64,000 nt of DNA from Polaribacter haliotis (GCF_014784055.1 NZ_CP061813.1:1203501-1267500); one strand, 5' to 3'; counted from the first letter of the stretch, positions 44,641 through 53,932 are shown. The notes: generated by a model from the sequence alone, not told the origin. Program-made: numbers and translations.

Positions 44641-44656
44641 AGAACCTTTAGGTTCT
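44641..44656. repeat. Small hairpin between the DUF6660-like gene and czcA
   Basis: AGAACC-TTTA-GGTTCT forms a perfect 6-base stem inside the 119-base gap between the two genes. It could reduce read-through into the pump gene. Evidence is limited to the repeat itself. Confidence 0.3.
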
Positions 44657-44689
44657 AAATTGGATATAATTATCCTTTGAAAAACTGAA

Positions 44690-45001
44690 TTAAGCCCTTG
44701 GTGGCTGTAAAATTGAAGAAGTAAAGTCTTTTTCTGTACCATTTTGGTAGAAAAAGTCTTGGGTAGAAATGTAGTATGAGATAATATTTACATCTACAAA
44801 TTTGAAATCTATTGTATTAATATGACAACATTGACAAATACAAAAAGGAGAGCATAAGTCTAAATCTTGATGTTGATGATCACTGTTTGTTGCTTGTAAA
44901 TTTTCTGTTTTAACCTCATTATCAAGCGCAGCATAATCTTCGCAAGGTGCTAAATTAAGAGCTAAAATATAAAGCGATAATATGAAGGTTAAATATTTCA
45001 T
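44690..45001 (-). CDS. DUF6660-like Cys/His-rich small exported protein
   Basis: 103 residues: a signal peptide (about 1-18), then DHQHQDLDLCSPFCICQCCH, a Cys/His cluster (5 Cys and 4 His within about 20 residues) which should bind metal. Proteins of this kind are found in front of CzcA-CzcB operons in flavobacteria (DUF6660). It is the first gene of the unit; its ATG is only 5 bases after the -7 box, so the mRNA is probably leaderless. A periplasmic metal sponge or sensor is the likely role, but this is inference. Confidence 0.72.
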   Translation of the reverse strand: MKYLTFILSLYILALNLAPCEDYAALDNEVKTENLQATNSDHQHQDLDLCSPFCICQCCHINTIDFKFVDVNIISYYISTQDFFYQNGTEKDFTSSILQPPRA

Positions 45002-45006
45002 TATAG

Positions 45007-45042
45007 CAAAGATATAAATAAATTAATGCAATGGTTGTGCAA
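45007..45042 (-). promoter_or_regulatory. Promoter and operator-like box of the CzcA unit
   Basis: TATCTTTG (minus strand, 45014-45007) matches the Bacteroidota -7 box exactly; the start codon follows after 5 bases. The box TGCAATGGTTGTGCAA (45027-45042) lies 13 bases upstream of it, over the -33 region, and matches the one at 38590-38605 in 14 of 16 bases. A metal-controlled repressor binding there would block RNA polymerase. Confidence 0.6.
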
Positions 45043-45067
45043 ATAATAAAGCTTAACTAATAGTTTT

Positions 45068-45107
45068 GGAAGAAGTGCTTTTTTATAAAAAAAAATACAC
45101 TTCTTCC
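45068..45107. repeat. Hairpin downstream of the HMA lipoprotein gene
   Basis: GGAAGAAGTG (45068-45077) pairs perfectly with CACTTCTTCC (45098-45107) around a 20-base AT loop. It is 11 bases after the gene end at 45118 and may end the long copper operon, though no T tract follows. Confidence 0.5.
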
Positions 45108-45117
45108 CTAAACAGTT

Positions 45118-45516
45118 TTATTGGTTCATTTCCATAGAATGATCATATTTACAACAACCAGGTAGCCCCTCATAAGCATCTAAATCTCCATTCACTTTTT
45201 CAGTATCATAACCAGAAGCTGCAATTGCTTTATGAATTGACATTACATCTGTTTTTCCTTCATCAAAGGATACTTTTATTAGCTTTTTATCTTTATCCCA
45301 ATTTGCATTTGCTATACCCTCAACACTATTTGCTGCTTTTTCAATTGTTCTTTTACACATTCCACAGTTACCTCTAACACCAAAAGAAATATCTTTCATT
45401 GCCATTTCTTTAGACATTGTAGTAGTTGCTGAATTTGATTCTTTTTTGGCTTCGTTTTTACAACTAGTAAACACTATTGCTATAATAACTACCATACTTA
45501 AAATTACTTTCTTCAT
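45118..45516 (-). CDS. HMA-domain metallochaperone lipoprotein
   Basis: 132 residues. Lipobox with Cys19 (VFTSCKN), then a heavy-metal-associated domain (about 43-110) with the metal-binding motif GNCGMC (Cys51, Cys54) and VEGIANANWDKDKKLIKVSF as the beta strands. A His/Cys-containing tail (LPGCCKYDHSMEMN) may bind further metal. It is the last gene of the copper operon and probably carries Cu(I) in the periplasm to the adaptor or to the multicopper oxidase. Confidence 0.85.
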   Translation of the reverse strand: MKKVILSMVVIIAIVFTSCKNEAKKESNSATTTMSKEMAMKDISFGVRGNCGMCKRTIEKAANSVEGIANANWDKDKKLIKVSFDEGKTDVMSIHKAIAASGYDTEKVNGDLDAYEGLPGCCKYDHSMEMNQ

Positions 45517-45547
45517 TGTTTTAAAATTTAATTATTGATTGACTTTA

Positions 45548-47317
45548 TTACTCTAATATTTGTTTTACTTCTCCACAGCTTAACATTGCCTGACCATAAT
45601 AAGGATTTGTTATTTTTTGCTGTTTGCTTAACCAATATGCCCCTTTATTGTTATTTGCCATTGGGCAAAATTCTACAAAGACTTTTTTATTAACTCCAAA
45701 TAGTTTTATTGCACTAATTAAGTGCGATGAAAGATGCTTAAAATGCTCTCTTTGTATTTTGATATCAGAATTTTTTGAAATTGAGTTGGCAGAAGTTTTT
45801 ATTTCTTTTTCTAATGACATCCAATGATTATGAGCGTTCTTATCCGTTAATTGTTTCATATCAACTTTAGATATATTTTCTAATATTTCTGTTGATGCTA
45901 TGATTGCATTATTAGCATCCTCATTAACCAATTCATCTTTTAATTTTATGTAGCTATTAAATACATTTTCTAACTGATTTTGAAAAATCTTTGAAACTTT
46001 GATACGCTCATTCATTTTAGAGTGGTCTTTTTTATTGGTTTTGGTAGTTTCCATACCTAAATGACCTTCGTGACCTGTCATTACTTTACCACCCACTTTA
46101 TTCATCATAGATTTCTTACCTTGTAATTGCGCTGCTGCATCAATAGTGAAAACACCATTTGTTACAATTTCATCACCATTACTTAAGCCCTCTAAAACTT
46201 CATAACTATCACCTAATTTTTTTCCTAACGTAATTTCACGCATTTCAAAAACTGGCTTAGTTGTATTTTGTTTTATATAAACAACAGATCTTTTTCCTGT
46301 CCATAAAACAGCAGAAGAAGGTATGCTTACAGTATTATTTTTGTTACCTGTTCTATTTTTGATTTTAGCTTCAACAAACATTCCTGGTTTAAACTTATTA
46401 TGCTTGTTATTTAAAACAACTCTTAATGTTACTATTCTTGTTTTGGTATTTAAAATTGGGTCTATAAAATCTACTTTCCCTTTAAACTCTTCATTAGCAT
46501 AAGCATTTGTTGATACCATAACTTCTTGCCCTTTTTTAAAGTTGTTTATTTGATTTTCATACACATCAAAATTACCCCAAACTGTACTTAGTTTTGAAAT
46601 CTTTAAAAGTGGTTGCCCTTGTTTTATATAATCACCTTGCTCTACTAATTTTGCTGAAACTGTACCAGAAACTGTTGCATACACAGGGAAGTTCTCTATT
46701 ACTTTTCCTGAAGCTTCAATTTGGGTTATTTGCATATCATTTAGTTTCCAAAGTTTTAATTTACTTTTTACAGCTTTATATAGAGTAGGTTGTGATTCTT
46801 TTAAATTAGCTGCAGTAATTAGTTCTTGTTGAGCGGCATATAACTCTGGAGAATAGATAGTTGCCAAAAGTTGTCCTTTATTAATTTTTTCACCAGTAAA
46901 ACTGACATTTAATTTCTCTATCCTTCCAGAGAAATAACTAACTTGAACTGCATTTGATTCTTCATTTTCTACAATTTTTCCTGACAGTTTTATAAAATTG
47001 TCTTGCTGATTGCCTTTGTCTACTATTGAAGTTTGAATGTTTGCCAGTGCCATTGCATTATTTGATAACATAAATTGATCTGCCAATAAACCATCTGAAT
47101 TACTTGCAGCTGGAATTAAATCCATACCACAAATTGGGCAATCTCCAGGTTCTGATTTCATAATTTGAGGATGCATAGAACACGTCCATTTTTGGTTTGT
47201 ATTTGTTGTTTCATTATGATTGTGTTGAGGTTCTTGAGTTGATGAATTACCAAAAAGTATCCACCCTAATACTAGACCAATAGCTAATATTCCGATATAA
47301 ATTGCGTATTTTTTCAT
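45548..47317 (-). CDS. cusB: CusB-like adaptor with metal-binding and DUF3347 domains
   Basis: 589 residues with one N-terminal membrane anchor (5-22). A heavy-metal-binding domain (CSMHPQ 46-51, CPICGMDL 60-67) leads into an adaptor core with barrel-sandwich and coiled-coil parts (about 100-380). After a His/Met-rich linker (MTGHEGHLGME, about 413-430) comes a DUF3347 domain (about 445-585) with CPM..WLS..NPYYG..CG, the same pattern as in the lipoprotein at 54498. It passes Cu(I) from the periplasm to the CusA pump. It starts 2 bases after the PepSY gene end. Confidence 0.88.
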   Translation of the reverse strand: MKKYAIYIGILAIGLVLGWILFGNSSTQEPQHNHNETTNTNQKWTCSMHPQIMKSEPGDCPICGMDLIPAASNSDGLLADQFMLSNNAMALANIQTSIVDKGNQQDNFIKLSGKIVENEESNAVQVSYFSGRIEKLNVSFTGEKINKGQLLATIYSPELYAAQQELITAANLKESQPTLYKAVKSKLKLWKLNDMQITQIEASGKVIENFPVYATVSGTVSAKLVEQGDYIKQGQPLLKISKLSTVWGNFDVYENQINNFKKGQEVMVSTNAYANEEFKGKVDFIDPILNTKTRIVTLRVVLNNKHNKFKPGMFVEAKIKNRTGNKNNTVSIPSSAVLWTGKRSVVYIKQNTTKPVFEMREITLGKKLGDSYEVLEGLSNGDEIVTNGVFTIDAAAQLQGKKSMMNKVGGKVMTGHEGHLGMETTKTNKKDHSKMNERIKVSKIFQNQLENVFNSYIKLKDELVNEDANNAIIASTEILENISKVDMKQLTDKNAHNHWMSLEKEIKTSANSISKNSDIKIQREHFKHLSSHLISAIKLFGVNKKVFVEFCPMANNNKGAYWLSKQQKITNPYYGQAMLSCGEVKQILE

Positions 47318-47319
47318 TT

Positions 47320-48030
47320 CTAAATTGATTGTTTTTTTAATTTTTTTCTAATTGTAGGGGATGAAGTAAACCATAATAAAAACCCACTTAAAACTGTGAT
47401 TAATCCTAAAAGTGAAAAGGCTCTTAAAACGATAGTATTAAAATTATCTCTACCTTCATAATCCATTGTGTGAGTCATCCATAAAAAATCAAACCATCTC
47501 CAACTTTGATGTCTAACAGTTTGAAATTTTCCATCTTTTATGGATACATAGGCTTTTATGTTCTCATCATTTGCGTAGGTAATTACATAAGCAGGTAGTA
47601 GTTTTTCTCTGTATTCGTGATGTTTTCCTGTTTTATCAATTAAATTGATGTCAACTACTTCTAAACCCTTTTTCATATAGTTTTTAGCTACATAAAGGGC
47701 TTCTTCTTTAGTGATTTCAGCTTTTAAACTACCATCAATAGCATTGTATAATTGTTCTTTGTTAATCCAATAAAATGGGGAATTATTAATGTCTCTCAAC
47801 TCTATAGAATTGATACCATTTTGAATTTTTAAATCTGATGGACTAATAAGATTGTTAAATGCCTGTGGTTGATATTTTAAATTTTTGAATTGATCTCCGT
47901 GAATTTCATCAATATCTGACCAACTAAAATATAAACCACTAATTGTCCAAAATAAAAATTGAACTCCTAAAAACAAACCTAAGTAACGATGTGTCTTTCT
48001 AATTTTTAATGCTGCTCGTCTGTTTACCAT
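47320..48030 (-). CDS. PepSY-type membrane protein
   Basis: 236 residues. It has two hydrophobic helices (about 17-34 and 205-225), the N-terminal RKTHRYLGLFLGVQFLFWTISGLYFSW being the usual start of PepSY-associated membrane proteins, and a periplasmic PepSY-like segment (TKEEALYVAKNYMKKG). The next segment has WMTHTMDYEG. Such proteins are frequent beside copper pumps and may bind or reduce metal; the function is not proven. It is 2 bases from the CopA gene. Confidence 0.75.
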   Translation of the reverse strand: MVNRRAALKIRKTHRYLGLFLGVQFLFWTISGLYFSWSDIDEIHGDQFKNLKYQPQAFNNLISPSDLKIQNGINSIELRDINNSPFYWINKEQLYNAIDGSLKAEITKEEALYVAKNYMKKGLEVVDINLIDKTGKHHEYREKLLPAYVITYANDENIKAYVSIKDGKFQTVRHQSWRWFDFLWMTHTMDYEGRDNFNTIVLRAFSLLGLITVLSGFLLWFTSSPTIRKKLKKQSI

Positions 48031-48032
48031 TG

Positions 48033-50510
48033 TTATAATTTAATATTTCTTAACCTTAAAGAGTTTACAATTACAGAAACTGAACTAAAACTCATAGCTG
48101 CAGCAGCAATCATTGGAGATAGTAAAATTCCGAAAAATGGAAATAATAAACCTGCAGCTACTGGAACACCCAGAATGTTGTAAATGAAAGCAAAAAACAG
48201 ATTTTGTTTGATATTTTTCATTACTCCTTTACCTAGGTTTATTGCTTTGACAATACCGAGTAAATCGCCTTTAACTAATGTTACTTCACTACTTTCTATA
48301 GCTACATCAGTACCTGTTCCCATTGCAATACCTATATTAGCTTGTGCTAATGCAGGAGCGTCATTAATACCATCACCTGCCATTGCAACTATTTTTCCTT
48401 GAGATTGTAATTCTTTAATGACATTTAATTTATCTTCGGGCAAGCATTCTGCTTGAAAACTAGCTAAATTTAATTGGTCTGCAACATATTTTGCAGTTCG
48501 CTTATTATCGCCAGTTAACATAATTACTTCTATGCCTTGTTTTTGTAATAAGCTTATTGCTTGTTTACTGGTAGCTTTTATAGCATCAGTTATGGTAACA
48601 TAACCTACCACAATTTGATTAATAGCTATGTAAGAAACTGTTTTACCTTGTTCTTGTTCTGTAATAATTTTAGTATCAAATTCAGAAGTAATTTTTGCTT
48701 TTACTAACTCCATTAATTTTTTATTACCAAGCGCAATTTTCTTATTTCTAACCGTACCAATAACACCTTTGCCCATAACAGCTTCAAAATCTTTTGATTC
48801 TAGAAGTTTTATATTTTTTGATTTTGCAAAATTTACAATAGCTTCAGCCAAAGGGTGTTCACTGTATTGGTTTAAGGAAGCAATACCTTGTAATAAGTTT
48901 TCATCAAATGTGCCAGCTGTATTTATTACTTTTTCTACAGATGGTTTACCTTCTGTTATTGTTCCTGTTTTATCAGTGATTAGTACATCTACTTTATTTA
49001 AGTTTTCTAAAGCTTCAGCATTTTTGATTAAAACACCATTTTGAGCACCTTTACCCACACCTACCATTACTGACATTGGTGTTGCTAAACCTAAAGCACA
49101 AGGACACGCAATAATTAATACTGCAATAGAATTTACAAAAGCAAAAACCATTGCTGGTTCTGGTCCAAAATAACGCCAAATGATAAAAGTAATAGTGGCA
49201 ACAAGAATAACTACTGGCACAAAATATTTAGATATTTTATCTGCTAATTTTTGTATAGGAGCTCTTGAACGACTTGCATTGTTAACCATATGGATAATTT
49301 GAGATAACAAGGTTTCTGACCCTACTTTTTCTGCAATCATCACAAAAGATTTTGTACCGTTAATTGTACCAGAACTAACAGCATCATCTATCTTTTTATC
49401 CACAGGAATAGGCTCTCCAGTTATCATAGATTCATCTATATTACTATGACCTTCTGTAATTTTTCCATCAACAGGAATTTTATCTCCTGGTTTAACACGA
49501 AGGAAATCTCCTTTTTTAATATTATGAATTGAAATAATCTCGTCACCTGATTCTGTAACTAAAGTTGCTTCTGTTGGTGCTAATTTTAATAGTTCTTTAA
49601 TTGCACCATTTGTTTGACTATGTGCTTTCGCTTCTAACAATTGACCTAATAAAACAAGTGTAAGAATTACTGTTGTAGCTTCAAAATAGACGAATACTGT
49701 ACCACTTTCCGTTTTAAATTGATCTGGAAATACATCTGGAAAAAACATTGCGACTAAACTGAATAACCAAGCAACCCCTGTACCTATACCAATTAGTGTG
49801 AACATATTAAGATTCCAAGTTTTTATACTTTTATAGGCACGTTCGAAAAACATCCAACAAGTATAACATACTACAGGTAGGGATAGAATTAACTGTATCC
49901 AATTCCAAGTAAATTGAGAAAACATTTTTGTTAATGGGTTTCCTGGAATTAAATCTGCCATTGCAATTATGAAAATAGGCACAGTAAATAGTACAGAAAT
50001 TTTCATTTTTTTAAGCAAATTTTGGTAGGTTTTATCTTTTTCGTTTTCTGAAGGTTCTATTGCGACTAAATCCATTCCACAAATAGGACAGTTTCCTTGT
50101 TTATCCTTTATAATTTCAGGATGCATAGGACACGTATATTTAGTTGTTACTTGTAGTTTTGGTTGTTCAACTAAATCCATTCCACAAACAGGGCAACCTA
50201 CTTGAGAATTATATGTTTTATCATCTTCACAATGCATTGGACAATAAAAAATACCATTACCTTCTTCAATAATTTTTACTTCTTTATGCTTTTTATGACC
50301 AGGCATTTCAATTGTATAATGTAACCCAGCATTCAATAAAGTTTCTTGTAATTTTTCTAAAGAAATATGTGAAGACATTTCTATAGCAACTGTTTTTTCT
50401 TTTAAAAATGCTTCTACTTTTGTAATCTCCTTTAGATTACTTAAAGCATTCTCTACATTGGTTTTACAACCATTGCAAGTCATTCCTTGTATATTATATG
50501 TATGTTTCAT
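48033..50510 (-). CDS. copA: Copper P-type ATPase CopA
   Basis: 825 residues. An HMA domain with TCNGC (Cys12, Cys15) comes first, then two zinc-ribbon-like heavy-metal-binding domains (CPMH 90-93 with GCPVCGMDL 105-113; CPMHPEI 127-133 with CPICGMDL 141-148), then eight membrane helices, TGEP, the CPC site in IIACPCALG, DKTGT and GDGINDAP. MXXSS-type final helices (MSFSSVSVIVNSLRLR) mark the Cu(I) subgroup. It exports Cu(I) from the cytoplasm. It follows the APC gene by 13 bases. Confidence 0.94.
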   Translation of the reverse strand: MKHTYNIQGMTCNGCKTNVENALSNLKEITKVEAFLKEKTVAIEMSSHISLEKLQETLLNAGLHYTIEMPGHKKHKEVKIIEEGNGIFYCPMHCEDDKTYNSQVGCPVCGMDLVEQPKLQVTTKYTCPMHPEIIKDKQGNCPICGMDLVAIEPSENEKDKTYQNLLKKMKISVLFTVPIFIIAMADLIPGNPLTKMFSQFTWNWIQLILSLPVVCYTCWMFFERAYKSIKTWNLNMFTLIGIGTGVAWLFSLVAMFFPDVFPDQFKTESGTVFVYFEATTVILTLVLLGQLLEAKAHSQTNGAIKELLKLAPTEATLVTESGDEIISIHNIKKGDFLRVKPGDKIPVDGKITEGHSNIDESMITGEPIPVDKKIDDAVSSGTINGTKSFVMIAEKVGSETLLSQIIHMVNNASRSRAPIQKLADKISKYFVPVVILVATITFIIWRYFGPEPAMVFAFVNSIAVLIIACPCALGLATPMSVMVGVGKGAQNGVLIKNAEALENLNKVDVLITDKTGTITEGKPSVEKVINTAGTFDENLLQGIASLNQYSEHPLAEAIVNFAKSKNIKLLESKDFEAVMGKGVIGTVRNKKIALGNKKLMELVKAKITSEFDTKIITEQEQGKTVSYIAINQIVVGYVTITDAIKATSKQAISLLQKQGIEVIMLTGDNKRTAKYVADQLNLASFQAECLPEDKLNVIKELQSQGKIVAMAGDGINDAPALAQANIGIAMGTGTDVAIESSEVTLVKGDLLGIVKAINLGKGVMKNIKQNLFFAFIYNILGVPVAAGLLFPFFGILLSPMIAAAAMSFSSVSVIVNSLRLRNIKL

Positions 50511-50523
50511 AATTTTTAAAGTT

Positions 50524-51873
50524 TTACATTTTCATCATTTCTTCATCACCCATTTTCATTTCCATATGCATATTCCCATTTTTATCTGTATGAGATTTCA
50601 TAAAAATAAATTGAAAAAGAAAAACAAGAACAAATCCTATACCCGCTACTATGAGTACAAAAGGATCGTTTACATATTTTAAATAAATGAATGCTGATAA
50701 AATAACGATATCCATAAATATTGCTATTATTGGAATAATTGGATTAAATTTCACTTCTTTTTTAAGGTACCTGAAAAGCCCCCAATGAATTGCAATATCC
50801 ATTATTAGATAAAAGATAGCACCAATAGAAGCTATTCGAGTTAAGTCGAATAGAATTGTTAAAAGTATTGCCAAAGAAACCGTAAAAATTAGCGCAGGGT
50901 TTTTGAGATTTTTAATTCTATTTAGGTTATGTATTTGTTTCATTTTACTTAACATTCCTAACATTCTTGAAGCAGAATAAACGCTAGCAATTACTCCAGA
51001 AACTGTAGCAATAATTGCAAGAAAAATAGTTAAAATAGAACCCCATTCGCCAAATATTGGTTTTGCAGCCGCTGCCAATGCATAATCTTTTGCTATAATA
51101 ATTTCATCAATACTTAATGCACCTGCAACTGATAATGCTAAAATAACATAGATAATTGTACAAACTGCAATTGAAATAATTATAGAGCGACCAACATTTT
51201 TGTGTGGGTTTTTAATATCTCCTCCTTGATTTGTAATCGTAGTAAATCCTTTAAAAGCAAGAATTGATAGTGCCAATGCAGCTACAAACCCAAATCCTTC
51301 AGGTAAAGGTTGACTATTGGTTGGTAAATAATTTCCTGTTATTGTAGGTAAGCCTGAAATAATCAATCCAGAAATTGCTAATAATGCAATACCCACTATT
51401 TTAATAATTGCAGTAAAAGTAGCAGTTGCTTCAATAATTTTATTACCAGAAATATTTATGATATAAGCTGTACCAATAAGAACTACTCCTAATATGGATG
51501 TATACCCTGTATATTCTTGTGGGAATAAACGTAAAGTATAAGCACCAAAAGTACCAGCAACTAAACTTTCTGCAACCACCATTGATATATACATTAATAG
51601 AGAGAAAGAACCAGCAGCAGTTCCAGGCCCATACGCTTTTGTTAGAAATTTTGCGACACCACCAGAAGATGGATAGGCATTTGAAAACTTAACATAAGAA
51701 TAAGAACTAAAACCTACTACAACTGCACCTGCAATGAATGCAATTGGAAACAAATCACCTACTAATTCTGCAATTTGCCCCATTAGTACGAATATACCAG
51801 CGCCAATCATTACTCCTGTACCTAACGAAACAGAGCCTAATAAAGATAGTTTTTGAGTATTTTCTTTTAACAT
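50524..51873 (-). CDS. APC-superfamily permease with Met/His tail
   Basis: 449 residues and about twelve membrane helices. The start GSVSLGTGVMIGAGIFVLMG and the motif KGFTTITNQGGDIKNPHKNVGRSI are typical of amino-acid permeases of the APC family. The last 24 residues, SHTDKNGNMHMEMKMGDEEMMKM, are rich in Met and His, which is unusual for this family and is likely a metal-binding tail. Inside a copper operon it may import an amino acid or a metal-amino-acid complex, or be regulated by metal. The substrate is not known. Confidence 0.82.
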   Translation of the reverse strand: MLKENTQKLSLLGSVSLGTGVMIGAGIFVLMGQIAELVGDLFPIAFIAGAVVVGFSSYSYVKFSNAYPSSGGVAKFLTKAYGPGTAAGSFSLLMYISMVVAESLVAGTFGAYTLRLFPQEYTGYTSILGVVLIGTAYIINISGNKIIEATATFTAIIKIVGIALLAISGLIISGLPTITGNYLPTNSQPLPEGFGFVAALALSILAFKGFTTITNQGGDIKNPHKNVGRSIIISIAVCTIIYVILALSVAGALSIDEIIIAKDYALAAAAKPIFGEWGSILTIFLAIIATVSGVIASVYSASRMLGMLSKMKQIHNLNRIKNLKNPALIFTVSLAILLTILFDLTRIASIGAIFYLIMDIAIHWGLFRYLKKEVKFNPIIPIIAIFMDIVILSAFIYLKYVNDPFVLIVAGIGFVLVFLFQFIFMKSHTDKNGNMHMEMKMGDEEMMKM

Positions 51874-51874
51874 T

Positions 51875-52708
51875 TTAAAGATGTGTTATGATTATCGGTT
51901 TTTTTGAATGGTTTGTCACACTTTCTGCAATGCTTTTAGAAAAAACACTGAAAACACCATCCCTCATATGACTATTCATTGCAATTAAATCCATATCATT
52001 TGATTCTTCAAAATTTTCAATACCACCTAGTACAGTAGATGAATTATAAATATGCATTTCAAAATTTTCTAATTTTGGAAATTGTTTAACAAATTTCTTT
52101 ATGGATTGTAATCCATTATTTACGTTATTAGAAATTGAATCTGTATTTATATGAAGTAAATGAAGCTTAGCATTGATTTTTTTTGCTAAATTCAAAACCC
52201 TTTCAAAAGCATTAACCTCATCTAGGTTGTAGTCTGAAACAAAGACTATATTTTTAAAAGGGAATGTTACTTGTTCATCTTTCACAATCAAAATAGGCAC
52301 GTGTGCTTTACGAATAATTTTTTGGACATTACTACCTAAAATTTCATTCAGAAAACCTTTTTCTGTTCCTTTACTACCAGTTATTATAAAATCGTGCTGA
52401 AAATCGTGCGTATGTGTGGCAATAGCATTGTTATCTGAGATGAATTCTAAAAAAGTTCTAGAGGTTAACCCCTTATCTACTGCTTCTTTATTAAATACTC
52501 TTAGGTTATTTTTAGCTTTCCCAATTTTTTTAAGTATTTCTGGGTAATTATGTTCATCAGTTTTATTAAGTTTCACCCAATCTACTGGTGTATGTAGTTG
52601 GTGTAGAAAATGAATTTCAGCCTTGTAAAGAACAGCCATTTTTATTGCTAAATGTGCTGCTTTTTGACAGTTATCTGAAAAATCTGTTGGAACTAAAATG
52701 TTTTTCAT
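51875..52708 (-). CDS. Universal stress protein, two-domain
   Basis: 277 residues from the ATG at 52708; the upstream TTG at 52714 overlaps the previous gene. Two UspA domains are in tandem (about 1-140 and 145-277); the first has ILVPTDFSDNCQKAA and a GSKGTEKGFLNEILGS ATP-site-like motif, the second a degenerate version (AMNSHMRDGVF). Its role in metal stress is supported only by context. It directly follows the NTF2-like gene. Confidence 0.87.
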   Translation of the reverse strand: MKNILVPTDFSDNCQKAAHLAIKMAVLYKAEIHFLHQLHTPVDWVKLNKTDEHNYPEILKKIGKAKNNLRVFNKEAVDKGLTSRTFLEFISDNNAIATHTHDFQHDFIITGSKGTEKGFLNEILGSNVQKIIRKAHVPILIVKDEQVTFPFKNIVFVSDYNLDEVNAFERVLNLAKKINAKLHLLHINTDSISNNVNNGLQSIKKFVKQFPKLENFEMHIYNSSTVLGGIENFEESNDMDLIAMNSHMRDGVFSVFSKSIAESVTNHSKKPIIITHL

Positions 52709-52714
52709 AATCAA

Positions 52715-53206
52715 TTAGATTTTTAGTTTTTTAAACGAAGTATGAGAATGGATTATCTTCCATTTTCCATCAATTTTTTGCAATATTGATGTAGCTACTC
52801 CCTTACTTTTAATGGTTCTTTCTTTTGTGCCTTTGGTTTTATTCCCTTTTAGAACTATAGTATAGATATAATTTTCAGTTGTATAAGCGTATGGCGAATT
52901 TACAGTTGTCTGAATCTCATAATCAGAAAAAATAAAACTTTTAAAATGTCCTAATTCTGGCCCCAAATGGTGAGATATGTATTCTTTGTATGTACCTTCT
53001 AATTTTCCTTGTTCAAATATGATAGCATCTGGTGTAAAGAGTTCAAAAGTACCTTCTGTTGTTAAATTTTGTATTGCATCTTTATAAGCTTTCATTACAG
53101 CTTTTACTTCTTTTTTGTCTTTAGTGTAAGAGGTGTCCTGTGCATTCGTAAGATTAACTGTTAAAAGGAAAACAGTTAATAGTGTAATTAATTTAAGTAT
53201 TTTCAT
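52715..53206 (-). CDS. NTF2-like (DUF4440/SnoaL-type) secreted protein
   Basis: 163 residues with a signal peptide (about 1-22). The fold is cystatin/NTF2-like: KAVMKAYKDAIQN, LFTPDAIIFEQGKLEGTYKEYISHHLGPEL, and a last strand KIDGKWKIIHSHTSFKK. The HSHTS and HH pairs may bind metal. NTF2-like proteins have mixed roles; no clear function is visible. It lies between the channel and stress-protein genes in the copper operon. Confidence 0.75.
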   Translation of the reverse strand: MKILKLITLLTVFLLTVNLTNAQDTSYTKDKKEVKAVMKAYKDAIQNLTTEGTFELFTPDAIIFEQGKLEGTYKEYISHHLGPELGHFKSFIFSDYEIQTTVNSPYAYTTENYIYTIVLKGNKTKGTKERTIKSKGVATSILQKIDGKWKIIHSHTSFKKLKI

Positions 53207-53226
53207 GATTTAAGTTTTAAAAAGGA

Positions 53227-53784
53227 TTATTTATTTACGTGAATTCTATTAATGTTTGCAATACCAAAAACTAAAACGAAAAAGCTTAAAACAACTTCTA
53301 AAATAACAATTAGTTTTCCTGCTATAGAAATGGGTACAATATCTCCATAACCAACAGAAGAAAAAGTTATAAAACTGAAATACAAAAACTCGAAAAATTG
53401 TAAGAAAAACGAGTTATTGGGAATCGTTTCGAATTTAAAATTTTCTGAATTTACTATATATAATGCCTGGTAATCTGCTGAAAATGATAGCACAATTAAA
53501 ATAATTAAGATTCCAAATAAAGTAAGAATGTGTGTCAGTTGATGACTTTCTCCTATTATTTTACTTAATTGTGTAAAAGTTAACTTTACAATAAAAATGG
53601 TTTTAAAAAATGCCAAACTAACAATTAAAAAAGGTAGAAATATACTGTCAGAATCTACAACAATCCATAAGGTATAACTTAAAGATGAAGCAATAACTAT
53701 ACTGGTTGTAAGTATGACTTTTTTAAATAGTTGTTTATAAAAGTCTGTACTTTTAGATTTTTCTACAGTGTTTTCTTTAGGCAT
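53227..53784 (-). CDS. Two-helix potassium channel family protein
   Basis: 185 residues. Three to four N-terminal hydrophobic helices (22-42, 48-68, 84-101) precede a pore loop with the selectivity filter SVGYGD (143-148), followed by a last helix (about 155-176). This is the ion_trans_2 family. It lacks a cytosolic RCK domain. Such channels are not usual in copper loci; control of membrane potential during metal stress is only a guess. It is preceded by the small gene at 53798. Confidence 0.86.
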   Translation of the reverse strand: MPKENTVEKSKSTDFYKQLFKKVILTTSIVIASSLSYTLWIVVDSDSIFLPFLIVSLAFFKTIFIVKLTFTQLSKIIGESHQLTHILTLFGILIILIVLSFSADYQALYIVNSENFKFETIPNNSFFLQFFEFLYFSFITFSSVGYGDIVPISIAGKLIVILEVVLSFFVLVFGIANINRIHVNK

Positions 53785-53797
53785 TTTAACTTATTTA

Positions 53798-53932
53798 TTA
53801 ACTAAATAATTGAAGTACAAATGCACCACCAACTATTAAAAATAATATTATATATACTATATAATTGAACCATTTTTTTATATTAGACTTATTTTCTGTG
53901 TCTTGAAAACCGTTTTTACAACATTCTTTCAT
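53798..53932 (-). CDS. Small membrane protein with CC N-terminus
   Basis: 44 residues from the ATG at 53932. A short N-terminus with Cys4-Cys5 (MKECCKNGFQ) and Lys-rich stretch precedes one hydrophobic helix (about 22-43, NYIVYIILFLIVGGAFVLQLF). The vicinal Cys pair and the position in the copper operon suggest metal binding. I recall similar short proteins in flavobacterial copper loci. It is 13 bases before the channel gene. Confidence 0.6.
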   Translation of the reverse strand: MKECCKNGFQDTENKSNIKKWFNYIVYIILFLIVGGAFVLQLFS

